Below, piece after piece: positions 18,961 to 27,726 of a DNA stretch of 64,000 nucleotides. Each line of letters begins with the position of its first letter. The stretch's first letter is position 1. The stretch is taken from assembly GCA_018064855.1 (NCBI GenBank), contig JAGHUM010000003.1, positions 40,705 through 104,704 of the forward strand, written 5' to 3'. The notes beneath the pieces were generated by a model, which worked only from the letters and a program-made list of their open reading frames with translations, was not told the DNA's origin and did no database searches. The stretch comes from Candidatus Physcocola equi (GTDB lineage Bacteria; Bacteroidota; Bacteroidia; Bacteroidales; Paludibacteraceae). The position numbers and the translations under genes were made by a program.

Positions 18961-19431
18961 ATGGACGAATTGAAACAGTTGGGCAAAAAGACCAACTACC
19001 CTACCGACTATGCACCCGAAGTGCTGGAAACATTTGAGAACAGACATCCAGAAAACGACTATTGGGTGAAATTCAACTGTCCAGAGTTTACGAGTTTGTG
19101 TCCCATCACAAGCCAGCCAGACTTTGCGACAATATACATCAGTTATGTACCGGCGCAGCGCATGGTAGAGAGTAAGAGTCTCAAACTGTATCTTTTCAGT
19201 TACCGCAACCATGGCGATTTTCACGAAAACTGTGTAAACACCATCATGAAAGACCTCATCAAGCTCATGGAGCCAAAATACATTGAGGTCTGGGGCAAAT
19301 TCCTCCCACGCGGAGGCATTTCAATAGACCCTTGGTGCAACTGGGGGCAGCCAGGCACAAAATATGAACGATTGGCAGAAACACGATTCGCTCAACACGA
19401 CATGATGCCAGAGCATATAGATAACCGATAA
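18961..19431 (+). CDS. queF: NADPH-dependent preQ0 reductase
   Basis: A 156-aa type I (short) QueF. The catalytic Cys lies in [14 protein letters not shown]. The NADPH-binding signature ([21 protein letters not shown]) and [13 protein letters not shown] follow. It reduces the nitrile of preQ0 to the amine preQ1 for tRNA queuosine biosynthesis. Directly coupled to queC (2-nt gap). Confidence 0.96.
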   Translation: MDELKQLGKKTNYPTDYAPEVLETFENRHPENDYWVKFNCPEFTSLCPITSQPDFATIYISYVPAQRMVESKSLKLYLFSYRNHGDFHENCVNTIMKDLIKLMEPKYIEVWGKFLPRGGISIDPWCNWGQPGTKYERLAETRFAQHDMMPEHIDNR

Positions 19432-19460
19432 ATGGTATCTCTTTTTTGACTGAAAAACGC

Positions 19461-19468
19461 TAAATTTG
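19461..19468 (+). promoter_or_regulatory. -7 box of the DUF5063 gene
   Basis: TAAATTTG followed by C, an exact match, 26 nt before the ATG at 19495. Confidence 0.5.
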
Positions 19469-19494
19469 CAGATTGAAACAACTAGATATGTAAT

Positions 19495-20046
19495 ATGCAG
19501 CAAAACGAAGATTCGCCTTTATATACCAAAGACGTGGTAGAGTTTGTCACCGTTGCGAAAGAATATTGTGTGCAGCTTGAGCAGGCAAAAGACCAGAAGC
19601 AGAAAAGCTTCATGGAAAGAATGAGCAAGATTGCTCCACTACTTTATCTGAAAGCCTCGATGCTACCCGATTTATACACCGGTTTTGGCGATGACTTGGA
19701 AAGTTTCGTCACAGAAGAAGAATATGAGAGCGTGCGTCAAAGCTTGAGCGCGCTTTTTGGAGAGATCGACGACTACCTCGACACTCAGGTGACCGACATG
19801 CAATATAGTGAAAGCGCATTGCCAACCAGCATATCGGAAAACATGAGCGACGTCTATCAAGACTTGAAGGACATGCTGTGTAATTTTCAGAGTGCCAATC
19901 ATGACGTGATGGTTCAAAGCGTGGCCGAATGTAAGGAAAACTTCAAGAACCACTGGGGGCAGAAACTCCTCAGCGCACTTGGGGCACTGCACAAAGGCTT
20001 GTACCGTCCCGACTCTTCCGTAGAATATGATTCGGAGGAGTTCTAA
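19495..20046 (+). CDS. DUF5063 family protein
   Basis: A 183-aa acidic, all-helical protein. The opening (YTKDVVEFVTVAKEYCVQLE) and the helix KIAPLLYLKASMLPDLY are hallmarks of the Bacteroidetes DUF5063 family, which usually sits directly upstream of a 3'-5' exonuclease gene, as here (60-nt gap). It has no export signal. No biochemical role is known. The constant pairing suggests a partner or regulator of the exonuclease. Confidence 0.75.
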   Translation: MQQNEDSPLYTKDVVEFVTVAKEYCVQLEQAKDQKQKSFMERMSKIAPLLYLKASMLPDLYTGFGDDLESFVTEEEYESVRQSLSALFGEIDDYLDTQVTDMQYSESALPTSISENMSDVYQDLKDMLCNFQSANHDVMVQSVAECKENFKNHWGQKLLSALGALHKGLYRPDSSVEYDSEEF

Positions 20047-20106
20047 CAAACAACATCACAGCGTCCTTCACAAAGACAAAACGCACGACAACGAAAAAAA
20101 CATAAA

Positions 20107-20718
20107 ATGAAACAATATAAAGCCACACTGACAAAGGAAGAACTAAACGCCCACATAGCAGAAAACTTTGAGGGTGAGATAAGTGTGGTGAACACCATAG
20201 AAGAAGCCGAGGAAGCAGTCAAGAGACTTCGCGAAGAACAATTCATCGGATTTGACACAGAAACCCGTCCTTCATTTGTAAAGGGAGAATCACACAATGT
20301 ATCGCTCCTGCAACTGAGCGGAGAGAGCAAGTGCTACTTGTTCAGGCTAAATCTGATCGGGATGCCCGACTGTCTTGTAAAGTTGCTCCGCAGCCGAAAA
20401 ATCAAAAAGATAGGCTTGTCAACAAAAGATGACTTCAGAGCACTCAGCGCATTAAAATCGGATCTTCGGCCATGCAATTTTGTTGAGTTACAAAGTTACG
20501 TTTCCCAATTCGGCATTGAAGAAAAGAGTCTTTCAAAGGTGTATGCCATCGTATTTGGCAAACGCATATCGAAAGGTCAGCGCCTCAGCAACTGGGAAGC
20601 GGAGGAACTAGGCATCAAGCAGCAGCAATACGCCGCTTTGGATGCCTGGGCGACACGCCGAATCTACGAAGAACTGGAGAAGCAACACGACACAGAAATT
20701 GCAACCGAATCAAAATAG
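20107..20718 (+). CDS. 3'-5' exonuclease domain protein (RNase D-like)
   Basis: 203 aa. Exo I is FIGFDTETRPSFVKG (D and E metal ligands). The Exo II region is around GLSTKDDFRAL, and Exo III is AALDAWATRRIYEEL. This is the DEDDy-type fold of RNase D/WRN exonucleases without an HRDC domain, so it likely trims RNA or DNA 3' ends. The start ATG 20107 follows AT-rich leader sequence. Paired with DUF5063. Confidence 0.9.
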   Translation: MKQYKATLTKEELNAHIAENFEGEISVVNTIEEAEEAVKRLREEQFIGFDTETRPSFVKGESHNVSLLQLSGESKCYLFRLNLIGMPDCLVKLLRSRKIKKIGLSTKDDFRALSALKSDLRPCNFVELQSYVSQFGIEEKSLSKVYAIVFGKRISKGQRLSNWEAEELGIKQQQYAALDAWATRRIYEELEKQHDTEIATESK

Positions 20719-20754
20719 GAAGATCACCTCGAAAGAAAAAAAGAACTAACACAT

Positions 20755-22431
20755 ATGAGCAAAACTATTATCTATCAAGTATTGCCTAGGTTGTTTGGCA
20801 ACCAAAACAGCACAAACATTCCGAATGGAACACTAAAAGAAAACGGATGCGGTAAATTCGACGATTTCAACGAAAAGGCACTCGCAGCCATCAAGAAACT
20901 GGGAGCCACTCACGTTTGGTACACAGGAGTGATAGAACATGCAACCCAAACCGAATACAAAGGCATTTGCAAAGACCATGCAGACGTAGTCAAAGGCAAG
21001 GCTGGTTCGCCATACGCCATCAAAGACTACTACGATGTTGACCCAGACTTAGCCAACAACGTCAAAAACCGCATGAAAGAATATGAAAATCTGATAGAGC
21101 GCACCCACTTAGCAGGTCTCAAAGTCATCATGGACTTTGTACCAAACCATGTGGCACGCCATTATGAAAGTGACGCACGTCCGGCAGGTGTGCGCGATTT
21201 AGGAGAAGACGACATTGACGCCGTATCATTCAATCGCGACAACAACTTCTACTACCTTCCAGGTCAGCAGTTCACCCCATGCAAAAACAGCGGCGCCAAA
21301 AAAGCCTATGTAGAAAATCCAGCAAAAGTAACCGGCAACGACTGTTTCAGCGCAAGTCCGTCGATGTATGACTGGTATGAAACCGTGAAACTCAACTACG
21401 GTGTTGATTATAACAACTGGCGCTACAAAGACTTTTTCCCAACACCAAGCACATGGGAAAAGATGCGCGACATCCTACTCTACTGGGCAGGCAAGCAGGT
21501 TGACGGTTTCCGCTGCGACATGGCAGAAATGGTGCCAGTGGAATTCTGGGATTGGGTGATTCCACAAATCAAGAACGTCAACCCAGACATCATCTTCATT
21601 GCAGAGACCTACGATCCAGGTCAATACTGGATGTATCTCAACAATGGTCATTTTGACTATCTCTACGACAAAGTGGGACTCTATGACACCTTGAAAGCAG
21701 TCATCAGAGGAGAACAGCCAACCAGCAACATCACGCACTGCTGGCAACAACACCCAGATTTGGAAGACCGTCTGCTCAACTTCCTGGAAAACCACGACGA
21801 GCAACGTATTGCTTCAGAATTTTTCGCAGGCAACGCAGAAAAAGCGATGCCAGCCATGCTCATCAGCGCAACCATGAGCAAAGCTCCTGTCATGGTGTAT
21901 TTCGGTCAGGAATTTGGAGAGCCAGGAATGGACGAAGAAGGATTCAGCGGACTCGACGGACGCACCACAATATTCGACTATTGGAGTGTGGAAAGTGTAC
22001 GCAACTGGGTAAATGGAGGCAAAATGGACGGCAGAAAACTCACTGCAGCCCAGAAAGAGCTTCAAAAGAGATATAGTGCCCTTTTGAATGTCTGCCAGAA
22101 AGAGAAAGCCATCGGAGAAGGCGCATTCTTCGATTTGATGTATTGCAACTATGAGAACCAGAATTTCGACTCAACCAAGCAATTCGTCTTCCTCCGCAAA
22201 CAAGACAAAGACCTTCTTTTGATTGTCAGCAACTTTGCGAACGAAGAAGCCAACATCACCGTCAACATTGCTCAACACGCATTTGACTACCTTCAGATTC
22301 CAGAAGGCAAGACCTATGAAGCAAAAGAACTGCTTCGAGGAGAAAAAGCCACTATGACACTTGCCCCAGAACAGCCAATAGCAATGACCATTGCGGCCAA
22401 CAGTGGCGTGGTTTGGAAAATCAAGTTGTAA
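20755..22431 (+). CDS. Cytoplasmic GH13 alpha-amylase family enzyme
   Basis: A 558-aa alpha-amylase superfamily protein without a signal peptide. All four GH13 regions are visible: DFVPNHVAR (I), VDGFRCDMAE with the nucleophile Asp (II), FIAETYDPG with the acid/base Glu (III) and FLENHDEQR (IV). The C-terminal beta domain spans about 470-558 (FVFLRKQDKDLLLIVSNFANE). It probably acts on intracellular alpha-glucans or maltodextrins, for example glycogen breakdown. Exact specificity cannot be told. It is followed by a strong hairpin terminator. Confidence 0.9.
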   Translation: MSKTIIYQVLPRLFGNQNSTNIPNGTLKENGCGKFDDFNEKALAAIKKLGATHVWYTGVIEHATQTEYKGICKDHADVVKGKAGSPYAIKDYYDVDPDLANNVKNRMKEYENLIERTHLAGLKVIMDFVPNHVARHYESDARPAGVRDLGEDDIDAVSFNRDNNFYYLPGQQFTPCKNSGAKKAYVENPAKVTGNDCFSASPSMYDWYETVKLNYGVDYNNWRYKDFFPTPSTWEKMRDILLYWAGKQVDGFRCDMAEMVPVEFWDWVIPQIKNVNPDIIFIAETYDPGQYWMYLNNGHFDYLYDKVGLYDTLKAVIRGEQPTSNITHCWQQHPDLEDRLLNFLENHDEQRIASEFFAGNAEKAMPAMLISATMSKAPVMVYFGQEFGEPGMDEEGFSGLDGRTTIFDYWSVESVRNWVNGGKMDGRKLTAAQKELQKRYSALLNVCQKEKAIGEGAFFDLMYCNYENQNFDSTKQFVFLRKQDKDLLLIVSNFANEEANITVNIAQHAFDYLQIPEGKTYEAKELLRGEKATMTLAPEQPIAMTIAANSGVVWKIKL

Positions 22432-22483
22432 GTTTTGCGAACAACTTCCAAAAGAAAATTATCCAAACATCATATCAATATTG

Positions 22484-22534
22484 CATTTGCAACCTTACTT
22501 TCCTAAATGGGAGAAAGGTTGCAAATGTAATTTT
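22484..22534 (+). terminator. Terminator of GH13 gene
   Basis: A perfect 13-bp stem, CATTTGCAACCTT (22484-22496) with AAGGTTGCAAATG (22515-22527), followed by TAATTTTATTT. Confidence 0.8.
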
Positions 22535-22537
22535 ATT

Positions 22538-22570
22538 TAGAAGCTGTTTAAATTTTGCGAACTGCTTAGA
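22538..22570. repeat. Short copy of the MITE-like repeat end
   Basis: TAGAAGCTGTTTAAATTTTG then CGAACTGCTTAGA: the left end of the 175-bp family only, with inverted TAGAAGC/GCTTAGA-like borders. It ends 10 nt before the MATE start codon and contains a TAAATTTTG promoter-like box. Confidence 0.65.
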
Positions 22571-22580
22571 TACCAAGACA

Positions 22581-23963
22581 ATGAAACTGAATATACAAAA
22601 ACGATTAAGACTACAAAGAAGGAAACGGACACCAATCCAGTTGTCCGACCACTTTTCATACGGACGTCTTCTTCGCTTCACATGGCCGACCATGATGATG
22701 TTAATCATCACATCCATATATGGTCTGGTCGATGGTTTGATGGTATCAAACTTTGTTGGGAACACAGAATTCGCAGCGCTAAATCTGATATGGCCATTCG
22801 TGGCGATAATGGCGTCCATCGGCAATATGTTCAGCACAGGAGGCAGCGCATTAGTCGCCAAAATCATGGGTGAAGGAGACGAGAAGAAATCGCGCGACGT
22901 ATTTTCACTTCTCACCTATTGTGTTATCATTTCGGCAATAACACTGGGTTTTGCGGGGCGATTAGTGGTGCGAGACGTTGCGGTGTTCATGGGAGCCAAA
23001 GGAGAAATGATTTCGCTATGCGTGGAATACGGTGAAATTTTATTGCTCATGCTTCCCGCATTTGTTTTGCAGATCTACTTTCAGACGTTTCAAATAACCG
23101 CAGAAAAACCAAAAATGGGTATGTGGGTAACCATAATCGCAGGAATAATCAACATCATCTTCGATTGGGTTTTCATCAAAGAATGGGGATGGGGTCTAAA
23201 AGGAGCGGCATGGGGCACATCGATAAGTCTGTGTTTTGGCGGATTCTTCCCATTGTTGTATTTCGCACGAAAGAGAGAAGGGGAAAGCAAATTGTGGCTT
23301 GGAGCCGCCACCTGGAACATGAAAGCACTATTAAAAACCATGAGTAATGGTTTGTCGGAATTTGTAATGAATATCTCCCTTTCGTTTGTAAGTATGCTCT
23401 ACATGTATATCTTACTGCGAAACATTGGAGAAAACGGCATATCGGCTTACGGAGTCATCATGTATTACGCATTCATCTTTGTGGCCATATTGCTGGGCTT
23501 TGGCATTGGCAGCGCCCCCATCATCAGTTACCACTATGGAGCCCAAAACAAAGACGAGATGCACAATCTGCTAAAAAAAGGAATGACCATAATGGCCGTA
23601 AGCAGCATCGGCATCACTTTAGTTGCAGAGTCTTTATCTTACCCATTATCGTATCTGATGGTAGGTCAGCATGAAGAATTACTGGTTCTCACAGTGCACG
23701 CATTCCGCATCTATTCGCTGAATTTGCTGGTAACCGGCATCAATATATACGCATCAGCATTTTTCACAGCGCTCAATAATGGTCCAGTCTCCGCGTTTAT
23801 ATCTCTTAGTCGAACGCTGATATTTGAAGCAGGAAGTGTGCTGATACTGCCTAAAATTTTCGGAATTGAAGGAATATGGTGGTCGGTATGCGTGGCGGAA
23901 ACCATCTCCGCAATAACCAGTATCGGTTTGTTGTATCATTACAGAAAGAGGTATGGGTATTGA
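22581..23963 (+). CDS. MATE family efflux transporter
   Basis: 460 aa with about twelve TM helices in two six-helix halves. It opens with SYGRLLRFTWPTMMMLII, followed by DGLMVSNFVGNTEFAALNLIWP and GGSALVAKIMGEGDEKKS, typical of MATE exporters that use Na+ or H+ to expel drugs and toxic metabolites. ATG 22581 is the likely start. The upstream in-frame extension runs through the GH13 terminator and a repeat fragment. The stop codon TGA (23961-23963) is the first triplet of a heptanucleotide repeat array. Confidence 0.92.
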   Translation: MKLNIQKRLRLQRRKRTPIQLSDHFSYGRLLRFTWPTMMMLIITSIYGLVDGLMVSNFVGNTEFAALNLIWPFVAIMASIGNMFSTGGSALVAKIMGEGDEKKSRDVFSLLTYCVIISAITLGFAGRLVVRDVAVFMGAKGEMISLCVEYGEILLLMLPAFVLQIYFQTFQITAEKPKMGMWVTIIAGIINIIFDWVFIKEWGWGLKGAAWGTSISLCFGGFFPLLYFARKREGESKLWLGAATWNMKALLKTMSNGLSEFVMNISLSFVSMLYMYILLRNIGENGISAYGVIMYYAFIFVAILLGFGIGSAPIISYHYGAQNKDEMHNLLKKGMTIMAVSSIGITLVAESLSYPLSYLMVGQHEELLVLTVHAFRIYSLNLLVTGINIYASAFFTALNNGPVSAFISLSRTLIFEAGSVLILPKIFGIEGIWWSVCVAETISAITSIGLLYHYRKRYGY

Positions 23964-24016
23964 GTTGTGAGTTTTGAGTTTTGAGTTTTGAGTTGTGAGT
24001 TTTGAGTTGTGAGTTA
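23961..24016 (+). repeat. Heptanucleotide TGAGTTK array, 8 units
   Basis: Eight consecutive 7-mers (TGAGTTG, TGAGTTT x3, TGAGTTG, TGAGTTT, TGAGTTG, TGAGTTA). The first TGA is the MATE stop codon. The array ends 17 nt before coaE. Confidence 0.95.
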
Positions 24017-24033
24017 GTAAAAAAATAAAAACA

Positions 24034-24627
24034 ATGAAGAAAATAGGTATAACAGGAGGAATTGGCAGTGGGAAAAGCGTGGTGAGCCAAATACTTCGCA
24101 TCAACGGCATACCAGTATATGACAGCGACAGCCGAGCGAAAGCACTGCAAGTGGAAAACAAAGAGGTTGTAGCATCAGTGAAGGCATTGCTGGGCGAAGA
24201 GAGTTACCTGACAGACGGTAGCCTCAACAAGCCATATATCGCCCAAAAGATATTTGGAGACAAAGCATTGCTGGCGGCAATGAACGCCATCGTTCACCCA
24301 GCAGTCCGCCATGACTTTAACGCATGGGTTGAAACGCAGAAAAACAACGGGATAGAAACAATAGGGATGGAAAGCGCCCTCCTCTATCAGGCTGGATTGG
24401 AGAAAACAGTAGATGAAGTGTGGGTGATAGAATCCCCACTGGAAATGCGAATCGGCAGAGCCATAAAAAGAGACAAAGCCAACAGAGAACAGATAGAAGC
24501 ACGCATAAGAAACCAACGGACCGAATGGCCCGAAAGCGCAAAAATAATCTATAATGACGAAAGGGAAAGTCTGATAAAACAAGTGTTGGGCCTCCTAAAT
24601 CATCCCTTAAAGGGAGGACTTGAGTGA
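24034..24627 (+). CDS. coaE: Dephospho-CoA kinase
   Basis: A 197-aa P-loop kinase: IGITGGIGSGKSVVSQIL (Walker A near residues 8-15), VYDSDSRAKAL and HPAVRHDFNAWV. It phosphorylates the ribose 3'-OH of dephospho-CoA, the last step of CoA synthesis. The last nine residues (NHPLKGGLE) are encoded by a dispersed intergenic repeat (24601-24622) that has run into the gene. Natural CoaE proteins end soon after the preceding helix, so function should be unaffected. Convergent with dxs. Confidence 0.95.
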   Translation: MKKIGITGGIGSGKSVVSQILRINGIPVYDSDSRAKALQVENKEVVASVKALLGEESYLTDGSLNKPYIAQKIFGDKALLAAMNAIVHPAVRHDFNAWVETQKNNGIETIGMESALLYQAGLEKTVDEVWVIESPLEMRIGRAIKRDKANREQIEARIRNQRTEWPESAKIIYNDERESLIKQVLGLLNHPLKGGLE

Positions 24628-24666
24628 GCAAAACCCTCCTACATCCCCCCTTAAAGGGAGGACTTG
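24601..24666. repeat. Pair of CCCTTAAAGGGAGGACTTG direct repeats
   Basis: Copy 1 (24601-24622) encodes the coaE C-terminus on the plus strand. Copy 2 (24642-24666) holds the dxs stop codon (24651-24653) and its last codons on the minus strand. Each contains palindromic CCTTAAAGG, and CCCTCC/GGGAGG across copy 2 can pair, so it may act as a two-way terminator between the convergent genes. Confidence 0.8.
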
Positions 24667-26576
24667 GATTTATCCAATTCAGATTTAATTACGCTCTGAA
24701 TACCGGCCTTATCCATGCCAAGCAAATTATAAAGTTCGGCAGGAGTACCATGTTCCACAAAAGAATCCGGCAGCCCAATACGCTTAACGGGAACAGCCAA
24801 ATCCATATCAGCAATAGCATCAAGCACAGCAGAGCCAAATCCGCCCATGCGTGTACCATCTTCGATGGTGATTATGCGTTTGAAACGAGAAGCGACATGG
24901 CGTAAGATTTCCTCGTCGATCGGTTTAACAAAGACCATATTATAGAGAGCCACGCCACTCTTTTCCTCATCAGCCAACTCATTTATCGCCTGTTGAGCCA
25001 CCACTCCGATAGGGCCAACCGAAAGCACAGCCACCAACTCATGTTCAGCCGGAATCAGACAATACCCCTTGCCTATCGGCATAGATTTCATCTGTTGGTG
25101 CCAGTCTGCGACCGATCCTGCCCCACGCGGGTATCGGATAACAAAAGGTCCATTGGCATCGTTGGCAGCAGTAAACATAAGATTTCTGAGTTCCAGTTCA
25201 TTCAAAGGAGAGGCAATCGTCAAATTCGGGACACCACGGAAATAAGCCAAATCGAAGGCTCCATGATGGGTAGCGCCGTCAGCCCCCACCAGTCCCGCAC
25301 GATCGAGGCACATGACCATGTGCAGATTCTGCAAAGCGACATCGTGAATCACATTATCGAGAGCGCGCTGCATGAAAGACGAATAGATATTACAGAAAGG
25401 GAGTTTGCCCTGTTTTGCCAAACCAGCAGAGAAAGTGACAGCATGCCCTTCAGCAATGCCCACATCAAAAGTGCGTTCGGGCATCTCATGCATCATATAG
25501 GTCATAGAGCACCCTGTGGCCATAGCCGGCGTTACGCCCACAATCTGCTTGTTTTCACGAGCGAGTTCCAGCAAAGTGTGTCCAAACACATCTTGGAAAA
25601 GAGGAGGCTGATCTTGTTTGATTTCAGGGATGATACGTTTGCCAGACACCTTATCGAACTTGCCTGGAGCATGCCATTCGGTGGCAAACTCTTCCGCAGG
25701 TTTGAAACCCTTACCTTTTTTAGTACGGATATGAACGATTTTCGGTCCTTTGAAATCTTTGATGTCGCTAAAAACATTCACGAGATTGATCACATCGTGA
25801 CCATCAATAGGGCCGAAATAACGAATATTCAGCCCCTCAAAGATATTGTGTTGGTTTGTCAGGAAAGCCTTCATTGAATTGAGGCTCTTGATATACTCGG
25901 CCTTATCATCCTCTTTAATGATACCCGTATCGACCAAGAAACGACTTACTTTAGCGCGCATCTTGTTGTAGGTTTGCGAGGTATGTATTTTCACGAGGTA
26001 GTTGCTGAGTCCACCAACCACTTTATCAATGGCCATGTGGTTATCGTTGAGAACAATTGTCAGATTGTTGTTTGAAGACGAAGCGTTATTGAGTCCTTCA
26101 AAAGCCAGACCGCCAGTCATAGCCCCGTCGCCAATGATGGCAACGGTACGTTTAGGAGAATGGTCCAAAGCCTGCCCCACAGCGATACCAAGAGCAGCAG
26201 AAATAGAATTGGAAGCATGACCGGCAATGAAAGCATCATAAGGGCTTTCCTTTGGATTAGGGAAGCCACTGATTCCGTGCAATTTTCGATTAGTGGGGAA
26301 AGCTTCGCGTCTTCCTGTCAGAATCTTATGTCCATAAGCCTGGTGCCCTACGTCCCACACCAAAGAATCATCAGGAGTGTCATAGACATAGTGCAGCGCC
26401 ACGGTGAGTTCAACAACACCGAGACTTGCCCCGAAATGTCCGGGGTTAGTTGCTAATTGGTCGATGATAAACTGACGGAGTTCCGCACAAAGTTGTGGAA
26501 GTTGTTCCACACTAAGTTTCTTAAGGTCGTCCGACGAGTTAATATGAGGTAGAAGCGCCTCTGGCGAATCAGACAT
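24651..26576 (-). CDS. dxs: 1-deoxy-D-xylulose-5-phosphate synthase
   Basis: A 641-aa thiamine-diphosphate enzyme. N-terminal [23 protein letters not shown]/Mg site [18 protein letters not shown], and [20 protein letters not shown] in the pyrimidine domain all match DXS. It condenses pyruvate and G3P to DXP, the first step of the MEP isoprenoid pathway, and also feeds thiamine and pyridoxal synthesis. The C-terminal SKSSL stems from the repeat at 24642-24666. Its promoter -7 box is at 26660-26667, and the leader may be structured. Confidence 0.97.
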   Translation of the reverse strand: MSDSPEALLPHINSSDDLKKLSVEQLPQLCAELRQFIIDQLATNPGHFGASLGVVELTVALHYVYDTPDDSLVWDVGHQAYGHKILTGRREAFPTNRKLHGISGFPNPKESPYDAFIAGHASNSISAALGIAVGQALDHSPKRTVAIIGDGAMTGGLAFEGLNNASSSNNNLTIVLNDNHMAIDKVVGGLSNYLVKIHTSQTYNKMRAKVSRFLVDTGIIKEDDKAEYIKSLNSMKAFLTNQHNIFEGLNIRYFGPIDGHDVINLVNVFSDIKDFKGPKIVHIRTKKGKGFKPAEEFATEWHAPGKFDKVSGKRIIPEIKQDQPPLFQDVFGHTLLELARENKQIVGVTPAMATGCSMTYMMHEMPERTFDVGIAEGHAVTFSAGLAKQGKLPFCNIYSSFMQRALDNVIHDVALQNLHMVMCLDRAGLVGADGATHHGAFDLAYFRGVPNLTIASPLNELELRNLMFTAANDANGPFVIRYPRGAGSVADWHQQMKSMPIGKGYCLIPAEHELVAVLSVGPIGVVAQQAINELADEEKSGVALYNMVFVKPIDEEILRHVASRFKRIITIEDGTRMGGFGSAVLDAIADMDLAVPVKRIGLPDSFVEHGTPAELYNLLGMDKAGIQSVIKSELDKSKSSL

Positions 26577-26610
26577 GTTACAGTTTTCTAAACCAAAATA
26601 TTAGTTATAG

Positions 26611-26667
26611 GGGCAATCCAACGGGAGCCTGAGAAAGTCTGCCCAATTGCCCACAAATACAAAGATA
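26611..26667 (-). promoter_or_regulatory. dxs promoter and hairpin-closed leader
   Basis: On the minus strand TATCTTTG (26667-26660) is a perfect -7 box. The transcript should start near 26653, at GGGCAAT (26652-26646), which pairs with ATTGCCC (26617-26611). This encloses a ~28-nt loop containing GGGCAGACTTTCTCAGG. It may be a structured 5' end. I do not recognise a known riboswitch. Confidence 0.45.
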
Positions 26668-26725
26668 ATACAATTTTTTTGAAAAAACGTTCATCTATTC
26701 GTAGTATTCAAACCCGCAAACGAAT

Positions 26726-26733
26726 TACCTTTG
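26726..26733 (+). promoter_or_regulatory. -7 box of the PrsW-like gene
   Basis: TACCTTTG, an exact match. The in-frame TTG at 26731 lies inside it, so the ATG at 26755 must be the start. Confidence 0.5.
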
Positions 26734-26754
26734 CAAAAAAAACAAAAAAACGAT

Positions 26755-27411
26755 ATGATTTTTATATTATCTTTAGCACTTGTGCCTGTCTTCGTTCTCA
26801 TCGTATTCATGTATCGGAAAGACAGCGTTCATCCGGAGCCTATCCACATGATAATAAAGGGACTGATATATGGCGTAATATCATGTTTTGTCTCCTTAAT
26901 GATAACATCTTTACAGGAATCTGGCGCAGATGACTTTGCCGACGCCTTCATCGGAGCCGCACTGCCAGAAGAATTTGCGAAACTGCTTATGCTTTGGCTT
27001 CTTGTCCGCAAGAGTGAGTATTTTGATGAGCCAGTCGATGCCATCGTCTATTCTGTCTGTGTAACGTTAGGTTTTGCCGGATTTGAGAATGTCATGTATT
27101 TGATGGATGGAGGAGACGTCTTATCACTGGGCATCATGAGGGGTTTGTTTTCAGTTCCCGGTCATTTTTGTTTTGGCGTATGCATGGGTTATTTCTACGC
27201 ATTGGCTCATTTTGGCAAACATTGGAACATGGTATATCGATTCGCCGCCTATTTTGTTCCCGTTTTGTTGCATGGTCTGTACGATGGACTGCTGTCCTTA
27301 TCGGACGACGACACAGCCTTAATCGTCATCCCGATATGGATAGTATTCTGTATCTTCATGTATAAAAAAGCATTGAAAAGGATAGAGAAGACAAAAGAAA
27401 ATGTGGCGTGA
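26755..27411 (+). CDS. PrsW-family intramembrane metalloprotease-like protein
   Basis: A 218-aa protein with about seven TM helices. The PrsW signature motifs are present: EE at residues 72-73 (PEEFAKLL), FEN at 110-112 (GFAGFENVMYL), His in SVPGHFCFG and HGLYDG near residue 180. PrsW cleaves the anti-sigma factor RsiW in Bacillus. Members in other phyla have mostly unknown substrates. Divergent from dxs and followed by a strong two-way terminator. Confidence 0.82.
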   Translation: MIFILSLALVPVFVLIVFMYRKDSVHPEPIHMIIKGLIYGVISCFVSLMITSLQESGADDFADAFIGAALPEEFAKLLMLWLLVRKSEYFDEPVDAIVYSVCVTLGFAGFENVMYLMDGGDVLSLGIMRGLFSVPGHFCFGVCMGYFYALAHFGKHWNMVYRFAAYFVPVLLHGLYDGLLSLSDDDTALIVIPIWIVFCIFMYKKALKRIEKTKENVA

Positions 27412-27431
27412 ATATAATGAGAGATAAAAGA

Positions 27432-27467
27432 AAAGACCTCCGAGATCATCACTCGGAGGTCTTTTTG
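27432..27467. terminator. Bidirectional terminator
   Basis: AAAGACCTCCGAG (27432-27444) pairs with CTCGGAGGTCTTT (27452-27464) followed by TT. On the minus strand the downstream side is also T-rich (CTTTTATCTC). It ends the PrsW transcript and, on minus, the small-peptide operon. Confidence 0.9.
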
Positions 27468-27486
27468 TCCAAATGGGTTTTAGTTA

Positions 27487-27594
27487 TCAACCCAAGTCAA
27501 TGCCCAACTCATCGGGATTTCCGCTGGTTGCTATTACGTCGTTGACGGAATAGTTTACGACTTCAATTACGGGTTCTTCAAATACCTGTTTCAT
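27487..27594 (-). CDS. Small peptide, 35 aa (copy 1)
   Basis: ATG at 27594-27592, TGA at 27489-27487. It begins MKQVFEEPVIEVVNY, continues SVNDVIATS and ends with a variable GNPDELGIDLG. It is about 20/24 similar over its first 24 residues to the neighbouring peptide at 27607-27717, while the tails differ. No signal peptide. The layout (Lys-rich start, EEPxxEVV, xDVIATS, acidic tail) resembles unnamed ~40-residue peptides scattered in Bacteroidales genomes. It is last in a run behind the GLUG surface protein and is followed by a terminator. Function unknown. Confidence 0.65.
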   Translation of the reverse strand: MKQVFEEPVIEVVNYSVNDVIATSGNPDELGIDLG

Positions 27595-27606
27595 ATATAA
27601 ACGTTT

Positions 27607-27726
27607 TTAATCTAAATCTGTAAGATGATCCTCTTCCTGGAACGGAGATGTTGCAATTACATCGTCAACGGTGTAGTTGACTACCTCAACCACAGGTTCT
27701 TCAAATATCTGCTTCATTTGCATCAT
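27607..27726 (-). CDS. Small peptide, 36-39 aa (copy 2)
   Basis: The frame opens with ATG at 27726, immediately after the TAA of the GLUG gene (27729-27727). The start matching copy 1 is ATG 27717 (MKQIFEEPVVEVVNY). TVDDVIATS follows, then a divergent acidic tail (PFQEEDHLTDLD). Stop at 27609-27607. The conservation of the first 24 residues against free drift of the tail suggests a leader/core-like or binding-motif organisation. Probably co-transcribed with the upstream 1113-aa gene. Confidence 0.65.
   Translation of the reverse strand: MMQMKQIFEEPVVEVVNYTVDDVIATSPFQEEDHLTDLD

Noticed and set aside
26611..26655. TPP riboswitch before dxs
   Set aside because: A CTCAG/CTGAG-like word is present, but the CTGAGA...GATCTGGATAATACC-type core and two-arm layout are missing.
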